From Fusibacter sp. A1 (GTDB taxonomy: Bacteria; Bacillota; Clostridia; Peptostreptococcales; Acidaminobacteraceae): DNA of 64,000 nt. Location of the stretch: NCBI RefSeq assembly GCF_004125825.1, contig NZ_QQWI01000015.1, forward strand, positions 24,149 through 88,148, given 5' to 3'. A program made the translations under genes and the position numbers. The notes below the pieces were generated by a model. It searched no databases, was not told where the DNA came from, and worked only from the letters and a program-made list of their open reading frames with translations. Position 1 is the first letter of the stretch. Every line of letters starts with the position of its first letter. This document shows positions 8,210 through 17,344 of the stretch, one piece after another.

Positions 8210-9622
8210 ATGCATTATGATATTTTAATTATTGGAGGCGGTTCAGGTGGATATGCCGCAGCGGTTCGTGCAGCACAGCTAAAATTGTCTGTCGCGATCA
8301 TCGAAAAGGAATCCATGGGTGGAGCATGCCTCAACTGGGGCTGCATACCAACGAAGACGCTCTATAGAAACGCTGAGTTCTTCAAGCTTATTGAACATTC
8401 CAGCCGATTTGGAGTTAAAATAAAGGGCTATGAGATTGACGTAAGTGCGATTCAAGTCAGGAAAAATGAAGTGATTGAAAGAATGCACGAAGATATCCAG
8501 CGCATGCTCATCAAGTACCAGATTCCTATCTATAGGGGGATGGGTTCATTCATTGACGACCGAAAGGTGAATGTAACGCTTGATGATGGACGAAGCAAAG
8601 TGGTCGAGGGTGACCATATCATCATCGCCACAGGATCGACACCGGTGGTGCCGCCGCTAGAGGGAGTGCTTCTTGATGGCGTGTATACGAGTAACGAGAT
8701 GCTTGAGTTCAATGAAATTCCGAAGGAATTGGTGATTGTAGGAGCGGGTGTTGTAGGTATGGAGTTTGCCTGTATCTTTCAGGCCTTTGGAAGCAAGGTG
8801 AAAGTCATCTCGACGACAGACCGCATACTTGCAAGGATTGATGCGGATGTGACAAAAGAGCTGTCAAAAGAGTTTATCAAAAACGGTGGTGAAATATACA
8901 GTAGCGTACGGGCTCAAAAGTTCACCTATGATGAGAAGAGCAAAAAACATGTGGCCTGGGTCAGTGACGGTATCGAGGAAAAGGAAATCTCAGGAGACGT
9001 GGTCCTACTTGCAATCGGTAGAAAACCTTTCACAAGCGGCCTTGGCCTTGAAAACGCAGGTGTGGAATCGGATAGGGGGGCTGTCCTTGTAGATGAGCAC
9101 ATGAAAACCTCGGTCGACCATATTTATGCGATCGGAGATGTCAATCGGGTGAACATGCTCGCCTATACTGCTGCGAACCAAGGAATCCGCGTTGTAGAGC
9201 AAATTTCACGCAACGAGCCGAATGAGATCGGAAATCTGTTCGCAAGCTGTATTTTCGTGTTTCCCGAACTCGCCTTCGTCGGCATGACAGAAGAGGAGTG
9301 CCAATCAAATGGCATCGAATACCATGCATCCAAGTACTACTTTGAGGCAAACGGCAAAGCACTTGCACTGGACGAAACCAAAGGTTTTGTCAAGGTGCTC
9401 TCTGACAAGGACGAGAACATCATCGGTGTCCACATACTAGGACCGCATGCCACCGATTTGATCCATGAGGCGGTTTTAGCCATGCAGCACAAGATGAAAG
9501 TGGATGATATCATCAACACGATCCATGCCCATCCAACCTTGTCAGAAGCATTTAGAGAAGCCGTGTTGGGACTCAAGGATTCTCCGATTATCAGCAAGCC
9601 TGTGATCGATAAAACTAAATAG
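8210..9622 (+). CDS. lpdA: Dihydrolipoyl dehydrogenase
   Basis: FAD/NAD disulfide oxidoreductase, 470 residues, that reoxidises dihydrolipoyl groups of 2-oxoacid dehydrogenases or the glycine cleavage system. N-terminal FAD motif GGGSGGYAAA, redox disulfide GGACLNWGCIPTK, NAD-binding GAGVVGMEF, FAD motif YAIGDV and the C-terminal active-site His/Glu in HAHPTLSEAF are all present. The start is set at the ATG at 8210 after TGGAGGTG; an upstream in-frame extension to 8132 overlaps the preceding terminator. It stands alone, with no E1, E2 or glycine-cleavage gene nearby, so its partner complex is unknown. Confidence 0.9.
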   Translation: MHYDILIIGGGSGGYAAAVRAAQLKLSVAIIEKESMGGACLNWGCIPTKTLYRNAEFFKLIEHSSRFGVKIKGYEIDVSAIQVRKNEVIERMHEDIQRMLIKYQIPIYRGMGSFIDDRKVNVTLDDGRSKVVEGDHIIIATGSTPVVPPLEGVLLDGVYTSNEMLEFNEIPKELVIVGAGVVGMEFACIFQAFGSKVKVISTTDRILARIDADVTKELSKEFIKNGGEIYSSVRAQKFTYDEKSKKHVAWVSDGIEEKEISGDVVLLAIGRKPFTSGLGLENAGVESDRGAVLVDEHMKTSVDHIYAIGDVNRVNMLAYTAANQGIRVVEQISRNEPNEIGNLFASCIFVFPELAFVGMTEEECQSNGIEYHASKYYFEANGKALALDETKGFVKVLSDKDENIIGVHILGPHATDLIHEAVLAMQHKMKVDDIINTIHAHPTLSEAFREAVLGLKDSPIISKPVIDKTK

Positions 9623-9627
9623 AACAT

Positions 9628-9666
9628 AAAAAATACAACTTTTTAATGAAAAGTTGTATTTTTTAT
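9628..9666 (+). terminator. lpdA terminator
   Basis: AAATACAACTTTT / AAAAGTTGTATTT stem followed by T-rich sequence immediately after lpdA. Confidence 0.8.
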
Positions 9667-9696
9667 TAGAATTAGATTAATATAATCAATATTAGG

Positions 9697-9724
9697 TTTA
9701 AAAATATTAACCAAGGTGTATAAT
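9697..9724 (+). promoter_or_regulatory. Promoter of the DUF2089 operon
   Basis: A perfect TATAAT at 9719-9724 with a weak TTTAAA 16 nt upstream, 36 nt before the first gene. Confidence 0.45.
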
Positions 9725-9759
9725 TTACTTAAGGTAGACACATAAAGGGGGGAATCGGA

Positions 9760-10026
9760 ATGGCTCGAAATATCAGAATCAAAGTAATTGATGGAGATAC
9801 CAATGTGAACTTTTCTTTACCGATAGGACTGATTACCAGATTGTTGAGAATAGGTGTGGACATCTTCAGCTTATTTCAAAAGCAGCTTACAGCGGACAAG
9901 TTTACAATGGACACGAAAGACTTAAAAGAAGTAGCGGCATTCTTTGACGCGCTAAAGGAAGTAGATCCGTTCACATTTGTAGAAGTGGAAGACGGTGACA
10001 CCAAGGTGCTTATCAGGACAGAATAG
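9760..10026 (+). CDS. Small protein related to the C-terminal half of SHOCT-like/YvlB-type protein
   Basis: 88 residues, no membrane segment or signal. The stretch RIKVIDGDTNVNFSLPIGL resembles LRIKVREGQDKTKVNVNIPL of the protein at 10413, followed in both by an acidic helix and a final strand (TKVLIRT / TYVEVYV). It is therefore a paralogue of that protein without the N-terminal helical SHOCT-like module. First gene of a three-gene operon (gaps of 11 and 12 nt). Function unknown; such modules occur in putative regulatory proteins. Confidence 0.65.
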   Translation: MARNIRIKVIDGDTNVNFSLPIGLITRLLRIGVDIFSLFQKQLTADKFTMDTKDLKEVAAFFDALKEVDPFTFVEVEDGDTKVLIRTE

Positions 10027-10037
10027 CGAGGGATGAG

Positions 10038-10400
10038 ATGAAAAAAGAAGTGATTGGCAAATGCCCTGTGTGTGACGATCATCTAAAAGTATCCGTGCTG
10101 TCATGCAAAAGTTGCGGTACAAGCATTCACGGTGAGTTTGAACTTTGCTCCTTTTGTAAATTGAGCGAGGACCACAAAATGTTTGCGATGGTTTTCATCA
10201 AAAACAGAGGCAATATAAAAGAAATTGAAAAGGAACTGGGCATCTCTTACCCTACAGTAAGAGGGAAGCTCGATGATGTGATCACAGCCCTAGGATTCTC
10301 TGTAGAGAAAAAAGTGCAGATAGATAAGCAAGAGGTGTTAAAGCGGCTGAGTAGTGGTGAAATTACAAAAGAAGAGGCACTTAAGCAGTTAAGTGAATAA
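10038..10400 (+). CDS. DUF2089 family zinc-ribbon / helix-turn-helix protein
   Basis: 120 residues. Two CxxC pairs (CPVCDD and CKSCG) form a zinc ribbon, followed by LCSFCKLSED and the HTH-like segment NRGNIKEIEKELGISYPTVR that is characteristic of DUF2089. The C-terminus (VLKRLSSGEITKEEALKQL) resembles the SHOCT-like helical hairpin at the start of the next protein. Likely a DNA-binding regulator of its own operon by family analogy; no target can be named from the sequence. Confidence 0.8.
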   Translation: MKKEVIGKCPVCDDHLKVSVLSCKSCGTSIHGEFELCSFCKLSEDHKMFAMVFIKNRGNIKEIEKELGISYPTVRGKLDDVITALGFSVEKKVQIDKQEVLKRLSSGEITKEEALKQLSE

Positions 10401-10412
10401 GGAGGAAATATC

Positions 10413-10802
10413 ATGGCTTACCAACAAGAAAAGTTACAAATTCTTAAAATGGTCGAAGAAGGTAAAATCAACCATACAGAAGCACTTGAGCTTATGGAAG
10501 CGCTAGGAAAAGAAGAAATTGAAATCAAGCCAAAATCGGATGTGAAATCAACTACCCGCATGCTGAGAATCAAGGTGCGTGAAGGCCAAGACAAGACGAA
10601 GGTCAATGTAAACATACCGCTAAGCCTAGTCAATGTAGGTCTTAAAATCGCCAAGCATGTCAATGTGGGTGAGAATCAAGAGATGCTCAATCAGATCGAT
10701 ATGGATGAGATCATCAGGTTGATCGATGAAGGCGCACAGGGCAAACTTGTGGAAATTGAAGAGCCTGAAACAAATACGTATGTAGAGGTGTATGTGGATT
10801 AA
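10413..10802 (+). CDS. SHOCT-like domain protein
   Basis: 129 residues. The first about 30 (LQILKMVEEGKINHTEALEL) form the short helical SHOCT-like module found at the N-terminus of YvlB-type proteins; the rest is the beta-rich segment shared with the 88-residue protein at 9760. No membrane segment. Third gene of the DUF2089 operon, with AGGAGG before the ATG and a terminator after it. Function unknown. Confidence 0.7.
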   Translation: MAYQQEKLQILKMVEEGKINHTEALELMEALGKEEIEIKPKSDVKSTTRMLRIKVREGQDKTKVNVNIPLSLVNVGLKIAKHVNVGENQEMLNQIDMDEIIRLIDEGAQGKLVEIEEPETNTYVEVYVD

Positions 10803-10819
10803 TCCCTAGTATCCATTTG

Positions 10820-10853
10820 GCGCAACGAGTTACCGACTCGTTGCGCTTTTTTT
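10820..10853 (+). terminator. Terminator of the DUF2089 operon
   Basis: 11-bp stem GCGCAACGAGT / ACTCGTTGCGC, 5-nt loop, then seven T residues. Confidence 0.92.
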
Positions 10854-10920
10854 ATAAAGTTTTGTGTAACTCTTAGGATTTAAGGATATAATAAGAGTAT
10901 TACATAGATTGGAGACCGTT

Positions 10921-12096
10921 ATGAAAAAGAACATCCTGTTCGTCGATGATGAAAATCAAATACTTAGAGCACTAAAACGCCTATTCCATAATTCAGAATA
11001 TGAGACATTCTTCATGGAGAGTGGATTGGATGCACTTAAATTACTAGACCAGCAATCAATCGACCTCTTGATTACAGACTTGAGAATGCCGCAGATGTCT
11101 GGGGTTGAGCTATTAAAAGAAGTAAAGAAAAAACATCCGGGTGTTTTACGGGTGGCACTTAGCGGATATACGGATAGCAAGAAGATCTTTAGCGCGATTG
11201 AGGAAAATTTGGCCAAGATGTACCTGTTTAAGCCTTGGGATAACGATGAGATCTTCAACATCGTCAGAAATCTTTTCGCACTAGAGGAGAAATTAAGCGA
11301 TCGTACCCTCTTGAATGCAATCAACAGTCTGGATGAGCTACCTACGGTTCCTAAATTATTTACTGATATCTCAAAAATGATTCAGGATGAGTTGGGGATT
11401 GAAGTAATCGCTGCGAAGATCGAAGAGGATCCTGCGATCGCTTCGAGAATACTGCGTGTTGCAAACTCAGCCTTTTACGGTGCGAAAACCGGATCTATCA
11501 TGCAGGCGATCATGTTCATAGGGCTTTTGAATGTGAAGAATATCGTATTAAGCAATGCCGTATTTTCAAGTACTGCCGGCATTTATAGTATGGAAAAGCT
11601 ATCAAAACACGCTGGACTGACCAATAGACTTGTCAATCAGCTATATGAGATCATATATGATAAGAAAATGCCTATGATCAATTCTTCTGTAGGTCTTTTA
11701 CACAGCATAGGTATCGTAATGATGCTCACGAAGTTCGAGAATCAATATATCGAAGTGATCGAGCATGCGAATAAGTCGGATGACGACATTTGTCAGATTG
11801 AAAGCAAGATACTCGGGCACACGCACGAGCAGCTCGGCGGATATCTGCTAAACTGGTGGGAACTGCCGTATCCGCTTGTCGAAGCGGCGATGCACTACAG
11901 AAATCCGCTGTTTGAAGAGGTGGTGCATAAGGATATCACATCACTTGTTCATGTAGCAAGCCATACCGCATGGTCGATGATGAGTGAAAAACAGTTTCAG
12001 GTCGAGTTAAGACCAGAAGTGCTGACCTACTTAGGAATAAATGATTCCGTGATCAGCACGTTGAAAAAGAGGGTTGCCAAAGATATGAAACTTTAA
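10921..12096 (+). CDS. Response regulator with HDOD output domain
   Basis: 391 residues. Receiver domain (about 1-125): acidic pair FVDDEN, phospho-acceptor Asp in LLITDLRMP, conserved switch positions ALSGY and FKPW. The C-terminal part (about 140-340) is an HDOD domain (LDELPTVPKLFTDISK, DPAIASRILRVANSAFYG), a non-catalytic relative of HD-GYP domains used as a protein interaction module in chemotaxis and cyclic-di-GMP signalling. Start at the ATG at 10921 after TTGGAG; a TATAAT lies at 10887-10892. First gene of the signalling island and co-directional with the degenerate kinase 30 nt downstream. Confidence 0.85.
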   Translation: MKKNILFVDDENQILRALKRLFHNSEYETFFMESGLDALKLLDQQSIDLLITDLRMPQMSGVELLKEVKKKHPGVLRVALSGYTDSKKIFSAIEENLAKMYLFKPWDNDEIFNIVRNLFALEEKLSDRTLLNAINSLDELPTVPKLFTDISKMIQDELGIEVIAAKIEEDPAIASRILRVANSAFYGAKTGSIMQAIMFIGLLNVKNIVLSNAVFSSTAGIYSMEKLSKHAGLTNRLVNQLYEIIYDKKMPMINSSVGLLHSIGIVMMLTKFENQYIEVIEHANKSDDDICQIESKILGHTHEQLGGYLLNWWELPYPLVEAAMHYRNPLFEEVVHKDITSLVHVASHTAWSMMSEKQFQVELRPEVLTYLGINDSVISTLKKRVAKDMKL

Positions 12097-12126
12097 ACTT
12101 CAGCTAAATGGTGTAAGGGGACTGAA

Positions 12127-13389
12127 ATGAAAATCTTAATTGTAGATGATAGTCGTTTGATCCGAATGCAGACGAAGAACTTAATGGCTTTGAATTTTCC
12201 TGATGTTCAACTTGAAGTGGCTGAAAACGGTGATGAGTGCATGAAGCTAATCAAGCGCTTCAGACCTGATATCATATTGCTTGATATCGTCATGCCCGGG
12301 ATTTCTGGGATAGAGGTCTTGCAACTGATCTCATCCAAGATAGAAGAAGGTTACATCAAGGTAATCATGTTCTCCTCACTCGATGATCAAGTGACACTAA
12401 AACAGTGTTTTGAACTGGGGGCTTCAGATTTTATCAGCAAGCCGATTGAAGAGCTTGAAACGGTCGCCCGTCTTGAAGCTGCGATCAAATCCATGTCCTT
12501 GTTTAAGGATTTGAAGGGCGCGAACGAGAAGCTCGAATCCAAGAACAAGGAGCTACTCAGATTAAACGAGGAACTGATGGAGACCAGAGTGCAGTTGACC
12601 CAATCAGAAAAACTTGCCGGCATTGGACAACTGGCTGACGGGGTGGCTTTTGAAATCAGTTCGCCTGTGGGATTTGCATCGAGCAATCTGGCGACACTTA
12701 GGATGTACTCGCAGTACTGGATGTCGCTTTATGACAAACTATTGCAAAAGAATAATCTTAAGAGTTATAATCCCGAAGCGTATGAGATCGTCAATAGCCC
12801 TGAGTTCAATTATATGATCAGCGATATAAAAAGCATCTTTGACGACACAGAGGCGAGCCTGACAAGGACTAAGGGGATTATTCAAAGTCTCAAGAGTTTC
12901 TCAAGGGCGGACCAGCAAACAAAGAAAAACTGGGTCGATTTGAATAAGGGCGTGAGCGATACGATTTCCATATTGAGAAGTCGCATTGAAAGCACTGCGA
13001 TGATCACGCTCGATCTTAGGCCAATACCCCTGTTCCTTGGTTACGGATCCCAGCTTAATCAAGTGATACTCAATGTCATCCTAAATGCGGTCTACGCGAT
13101 TGAAGAAAAATTTGATGAGGGATTAGGTGCGATCAGCATCAAAAGCGATGTAAAAAACGATTTTGTAAGACTTCAGATATGCGACAACGGTTTGGAGATA
13201 CCTCAGAAGCTGAAGGAGAACCTGATGTCGAACCAGATGGCCAACCATTCTTTTGATGACGATATCGGTAGAGGGGTCGGTCTTAGCATGGCTTATGATA
13301 TCATCGTAAACATACATGGCGGTAGAGTTCAGATCAAGACGGATTTAACAATGGGGACATGTATAAATATCGAATTACCAGTTGATTAA
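12127..13389 (+). CDS. Receiver protein fused to a degenerate histidine-kinase module
   Basis: 420 residues. Receiver domain first (ILIVDDSRLIRMQ, phospho-acceptor in IILLDIVMP), then a coiled coil (about 125-160) and a kinase-like core. In the dimerisation helix the usual AHEINSP motif reads AFEISSP: the phosphorylated histidine is Phe175. In the ATP-lid region the N-box NVILNAVYAI is present, the G1 box reads DNGLEIP (Glu at 357 instead of Gly), while the G2 box GRGVGLSM is intact. The module may bind ATP but should not autophosphorylate at the normal site. Probably a signalling pseudokinase or scaffold acting with the HDOD regulator upstream. Terminator follows. Confidence 0.8.
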   Translation: MKILIVDDSRLIRMQTKNLMALNFPDVQLEVAENGDECMKLIKRFRPDIILLDIVMPGISGIEVLQLISSKIEEGYIKVIMFSSLDDQVTLKQCFELGASDFISKPIEELETVARLEAAIKSMSLFKDLKGANEKLESKNKELLRLNEELMETRVQLTQSEKLAGIGQLADGVAFEISSPVGFASSNLATLRMYSQYWMSLYDKLLQKNNLKSYNPEAYEIVNSPEFNYMISDIKSIFDDTEASLTRTKGIIQSLKSFSRADQQTKKNWVDLNKGVSDTISILRSRIESTAMITLDLRPIPLFLGYGSQLNQVILNVILNAVYAIEEKFDEGLGAISIKSDVKNDFVRLQICDNGLEIPQKLKENLMSNQMANHSFDDDIGRGVGLSMAYDIIVNIHGGRVQIKTDLTMGTCINIELPVD

Positions 13390-13393
13390 TGAG

Positions 13394-13419
13394 AAACCAG
13401 ATGAAAATCTGGTTTTTTT
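13394..13419 (+). terminator. Terminator after degenerate kinase gene
   Basis: 9-bp stem AAACCAGAT / ATCTGGTTT with GAAA loop and T run. Confidence 0.85.
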
Positions 13420-13510
13420 GGTGCCTTTTTTGGCTTTATAGGAACGCTTTTTTAGAGTGAATTGGGTAAAAATCAAATAGTTATGCAATTAACATTTAAG
13501 GAGGCATAAA

Positions 13511-13888
13511 ATGGGTAATCGAATTTTAATAGTAGATGATGCCGGATTCATTAGAAAGCAGCTTGTCAAAATAGTTGAAAACCTAGGTTTCGTGGTTGCT
13601 GGAGAAGGTGAAAACGGTTTGGATGCCATCGATTTATATAAGAAACTCAGACCGGACATCGTATTTATGGACATCAACATGCCAGTGCTTGATGGCGTCC
13701 GGGCGATTGAAGCGATAAAGAAAATAGATTTTAATGCGCGAATCGTTGTCGTTTCGGCAGTGAGCGCTGATATTAATGTAGAAGAACTCAATGGACACGG
13801 TATCACAGAGTTTGCTAATAAACCCTTTACCGGCTATGAGATAGAAAAAATATTGAATAGAGTCAGCGCATTGAAGGGAGAAAGTTAA
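13511..13888 (+). CDS. cheY: CheY-like response regulator
   Basis: 125-residue single receiver domain: LIVDDAGFIRKQ, phospho-acceptor in IVFMDINMP, conserved VVVSA and NKPF (lysine). No output domain, so it acts by protein contact, by analogy with CheY on the flagellar motor or pilus machinery. Ribosome binding site AAGGAGG; its stop codon abuts the cheA start (TAAATG), so the two are translationally coupled. Confidence 0.85.
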   Translation: MGNRILIVDDAGFIRKQLVKIVENLGFVVAGEGENGLDAIDLYKKLRPDIVFMDINMPVLDGVRAIEAIKKIDFNARIVVVSAVSADINVEELNGHGITEFANKPFTGYEIEKILNRVSALKGES

Positions 13889-15958
13889 ATGTCTGATCAG
13901 AGATCGTTAGAGCCTATGGAAGAGATGTTTCTTGTGGAGACCGGTCAGCTAGTCGATAAGTTGGAAAAAATCATCATGAGAAGCGAAAGCAACAACGACT
14001 TGTCAACTGACATCGATGAAATTTTCAGAATCATGCATACGGTCAAAGGAAATTCGATGATGATGATGTTTGACGAAGTCGCAAACTTGGCGCACTCTCT
14101 TGAGGATCTGTTTGATTTTTTAAAGGTGAAGCCCAAAGTGATCAGCGATTACACAATAATCTGCGACCTGGTGCTCGAAACTGTGGATTTCTTCAAGATG
14201 GAGCTCGCTAAGATAAGTGAGATGAAAGAGGTGGATGGCTCGTGCAGCACCTTGATCGGATCCATCAAGGACTACTTGGAATCGCTTAAGTCCATGTCAA
14301 ACAACCAGAATTACGAGTCCAAAGTAGAGGAAGAAGTGGAGAGGTTTTTTGTCGCGCCGGTAAGGAATGTCTCGCGTGTCGATAGCAAGGCCAAGATGGG
14401 GCTTAGTTACTACATGACCACCATCCACTTTGAAGAGGGGTGTGAGCTCGAGAATGTCAGGGCGTTTTCGATTATCCACGGTCTGAAGGATTTGGTGGAA
14501 GAACAGATTTATTATCCACACGACATCGTCGAAAATGAGGCTTGCGCCCAACAGATTAAAGCCAGTGGATTTGTCATTTTTTATAGCACGCTGGAGTCGT
14601 TTGAGACGCTTCAGCAGCATTTTGGCACGACGGCCTTTGTAAAATCCATTCAAACCCATCCAGTCAGTGAAGACGCCTTTGAAGCCAACAAGGAATGTAA
14701 GATAAGCGAAGAAAAGCATCTTGAAGAGGTATCAAATCTAGGAGTGGAGAACACTTCAATCAATGGAAAACAACAGACTGGCATCGAAGCCAAGGAAAAA
14801 CAGATTTCCAAAAGTTTTATTACCGTCTCGCTCAATAAAGTGAATCAACTGATGGATCTTGTGGGAGAACTGGTGGTTTCCGAATCCATGTTCACTAGAA
14901 ATCCAGAAGTGATCGACCTACACCTTGAAAGCTTTGAAAAGGCTGCAAGACAGCACCGGTTCATCATCAAAGAGGTTCAAGATGTGGTGATGAGCATGAG
15001 AATGGTTCCTTTGGAACTGACGTTTCAAAAGATGAATCGCGTGGTCAGGGACATGACCAAAAAAACAAGCAAGCTGGTGAATCTGAGTATCAACGGCGCA
15101 CAGACAGAAGTGGATAAGAATGTGAGCGAGCATATCGCGGATCCGCTGATGCATATCATAAGAAACGCGATCGACCATGGAATCGAGCTTCCCGAACATC
15201 GCACCCAAGCGAATAAACCGAGTGAGGGGACGGTGTATCTAGACGCCAAGCAGTCAGGTGGCAGCGTGTACATTACAGTGAAGGATGATGGAAAAGGCAT
15301 TGATAGAGAAGCTGTTCTGTCAAAAGCCCAAGCCGTCGGATTGCTGACAAGAGCTAAAGAAGACTATTCGGACAAGGAGGTTTATCCACTACTGTTCACG
15401 CCTGGATTCTCGACAAATGATCAGGTCACCGAATTTTCTGGACGCGGTGTGGGAATGGATGTGGTATCAAGAAATATCGAAGAGGTTGGCGGAACTATCC
15501 AGATTGACAGCACCCTAGGTCAGGGAACCGAAATCACCATAAAGATTCCACTGACGCTTGCAATCATCGAAGGGATGATGATCGCATCTGGAGACGTGAT
15601 CTTTTCGCTACCCATCAACTCGATAAGCGAATCGATGCGAGTGACCCAGCATCAGCTCATTAAAGACAATTCAAATAGAGAAATGATCATGATCAGGGGG
15701 GAATGTGTGCCTGTGGTCAGACTCTATGAAAAATTTGAGATTGAAGGCGCTCAGAAAGACATTGAAAAGGGCATACTCGTCATGATAGAAAACGATACGA
15801 CAAAGCAATTGTTGTTTGTAGATCAGATCATCGGCGAGCAACAGCTCGTAGTGAAACGCATACCTAGGTATATGAAGAGCATCGAAGGCGTATCCGGATG
15901 TGCGCTTCTTGGAGATGGCAGAATAACCTTGATTCTGGATCCTACGAGTCTTATGTGA
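13889..15958 (+). CDS. cheA: Chemotaxis histidine kinase CheA
   Basis: 689 residues. P1 phosphotransfer domain with the phosphorylated His in IMHTVKGN (near residue 50); a middle segment (about 170-260) that may be a P2 response-regulator docking domain; dimerisation domain starting SFITVSLNKVNQLMDLVGE; ATPase core with LMHIIRNAIDHGIE, DDGKGID and FSGRGVGMDVVS; and a C-terminal CheW-like P5 domain. All catalytic boxes look intact. It phosphorylates CheY-type receivers in response to receptors; no receptor gene is in the window. First full chemotaxis gene after cheY and followed closely by cheW. Confidence 0.92.
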   Translation: MSDQRSLEPMEEMFLVETGQLVDKLEKIIMRSESNNDLSTDIDEIFRIMHTVKGNSMMMMFDEVANLAHSLEDLFDFLKVKPKVISDYTIICDLVLETVDFFKMELAKISEMKEVDGSCSTLIGSIKDYLESLKSMSNNQNYESKVEEEVERFFVAPVRNVSRVDSKAKMGLSYYMTTIHFEEGCELENVRAFSIIHGLKDLVEEQIYYPHDIVENEACAQQIKASGFVIFYSTLESFETLQQHFGTTAFVKSIQTHPVSEDAFEANKECKISEEKHLEEVSNLGVENTSINGKQQTGIEAKEKQISKSFITVSLNKVNQLMDLVGELVVSESMFTRNPEVIDLHLESFEKAARQHRFIIKEVQDVVMSMRMVPLELTFQKMNRVVRDMTKKTSKLVNLSINGAQTEVDKNVSEHIADPLMHIIRNAIDHGIELPEHRTQANKPSEGTVYLDAKQSGGSVYITVKDDGKGIDREAVLSKAQAVGLLTRAKEDYSDKEVYPLLFTPGFSTNDQVTEFSGRGVGMDVVSRNIEEVGGTIQIDSTLGQGTEITIKIPLTLAIIEGMMIASGDVIFSLPINSISESMRVTQHQLIKDNSNREMIMIRGECVPVVRLYEKFEIEGAQKDIEKGILVMIENDTTKQLLFVDQIIGEQQLVVKRIPRYMKSIEGVSGCALLGDGRITLILDPTSLM

Positions 15959-15968
15959 GGTGAGTGAA

Positions 15969-16442
15969 ATGACGGATAGACTAGTATCGGAAAGTACCGA
16001 CAACTTAAGGGATGAGCAAGTGATCAAAGCGATGACATTTGAGATAGATCAAGTGGAGTATGGAATTGACATCAAGGATGTCAGAGACATTATTCGTATG
16101 CAAAAGATCGCCTATTATCCTAAACAGCCGAATTATGTGAAGGGGCTCATCAATCTGAGAGGAAAAATCATACCCACGATGGATATCGGTATCAAGTTCA
16201 ATAGAACTCAAAAGACATTTGACGATAGGACATGCATCATCGTGATTGAACAGGAAGAGACCACCTTAGGTGTGATCGTAGATAGGATCAACGAAGTAAA
16301 AACCTTTGCAATCAGTGAAATATCGGATGCTCCCAACTATCAGGAGGGTCAAGTGAATGAGTACTTGTTTGGCGTTGGCAAAACGGAAGAAGGATATACC
16401 CTTTTATTGAAAACTGAAAAAGTGATGGGACATAATGAATGA
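15969..16442 (+). CDS. cheW: Chemotaxis coupling protein CheW
   Basis: 157 residues with the CheW fold: EIDQVEYGIDIKDVRDII, VKGLINLRGKIIPTMDI, VIVDRINEV. It links CheA to methyl-accepting receptors. The ATG at 15969 follows GAGGTGAG and is preferred over a GTG at 15960 that overlaps that site. Overlaps cheR by 8 nt. Confidence 0.9.
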   Translation: MTDRLVSESTDNLRDEQVIKAMTFEIDQVEYGIDIKDVRDIIRMQKIAYYPKQPNYVKGLINLRGKIIPTMDIGIKFNRTQKTFDDRTCIIVIEQEETTLGVIVDRINEVKTFAISEISDAPNYQEGQVNEYLFGVGKTEEGYTLLLKTEKVMGHNE

Positions 16443-17247
16443 TCATATTTTATCCGATGAGGCATTTGAGGAGCTAAGAGCATATATAAAACTGAAGTCA
16501 GGTATTCACTTAGCCGAACATAAAAAAACGCTAGTCATGAGCAGGATGATGAAGACGTTGAATCAGCTTAAGTTTACCACCTACGACGATTATCTCAGCT
16601 ATCTGAAAGAGGATGCGGATGGAGATAAGCTGAATCATCTGATTGACAGAATCTCAACAAATCATACCTACTTCATGAGAGAAGAACAGCACTTTGACTA
16701 TTTGCAGGAGGTGATCCTGCCTGAACTTGAGAGTCGTGAAAGCAGAAAGGACATTCGGATATGGAGTGCGGGGTGTTCGAGCGGTGAAGAGCCCTATAGC
16801 ATCACGATGGTCATGCACAAATATTTCGAAAAAAGCTGGTTCATGTGGGATGCGAAAGTTCTGGCATCCGATATCTCTGCAGAAATATTGAGTCAGGCGC
16901 GAAAAGGGGTCTACCGTAAGGAAACACTGGAAAACCTAAATAATAAGGCCAAATTGATGTATTTCAACAGACTTGAAAAAGGGTACGAAGTAAAGCCGCT
17001 GCTGAAGAAGAATGTGATCTTTAAAAGAATCAATCTGATGAAGCGTTTTCCCTTTCAGTCGAAGCTACATGTGATATTTTGTAGAAACGTAATGATATAT
17101 TTTGATGCTCAGACCAAGGCGGATCTTATCAAACGCTTTTATGATCAGCTACTCCCTGGTGGATATCTGCTAATCGGACATTCAGAGACGATCGATAGGA
17201 ATATCGCGCCTTTTGAGTATGTTCAGCCATCGATATACAGAAAGTGA
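16435..17247 (+). CDS. cheR: Chemotaxis receptor methyltransferase CheR
   Basis: 270 residues. Transfers methyl groups from SAM to receptor glutamates. N-terminal helical domain (LRAYIKLKSGIHL), SAM-binding motif IWSAGCSSGEEPYS and the FCRNVMIYFD motif are clear. The counter-enzyme CheB (methylesterase) is not in this cluster. Confidence 0.92.
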   Translation: MNDHILSDEAFEELRAYIKLKSGIHLAEHKKTLVMSRMMKTLNQLKFTTYDDYLSYLKEDADGDKLNHLIDRISTNHTYFMREEQHFDYLQEVILPELESRESRKDIRIWSAGCSSGEEPYSITMVMHKYFEKSWFMWDAKVLASDISAEILSQARKGVYRKETLENLNNKAKLMYFNRLEKGYEVKPLLKKNVIFKRINLMKRFPFQSKLHVIFCRNVMIYFDAQTKADLIKRFYDQLLPGGYLLIGHSETIDRNIAPFEYVQPSIYRK

Positions 17248-17344
17248 TTTACTTGACTTAAAGTACCCTCTATACCGCTAAAAATGTATGGAACGAAGTT
17301 TTTGAAAAATTGCTGCAAGAACAACGGAACTTGTGAGGTAATTT

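Noticed and set aside
14297..14719. 140-codon minus-strand ORF inside cheA
   Set aside because: Lies opposite a well-supported CheA coding region, no RBS or recognisable domain.
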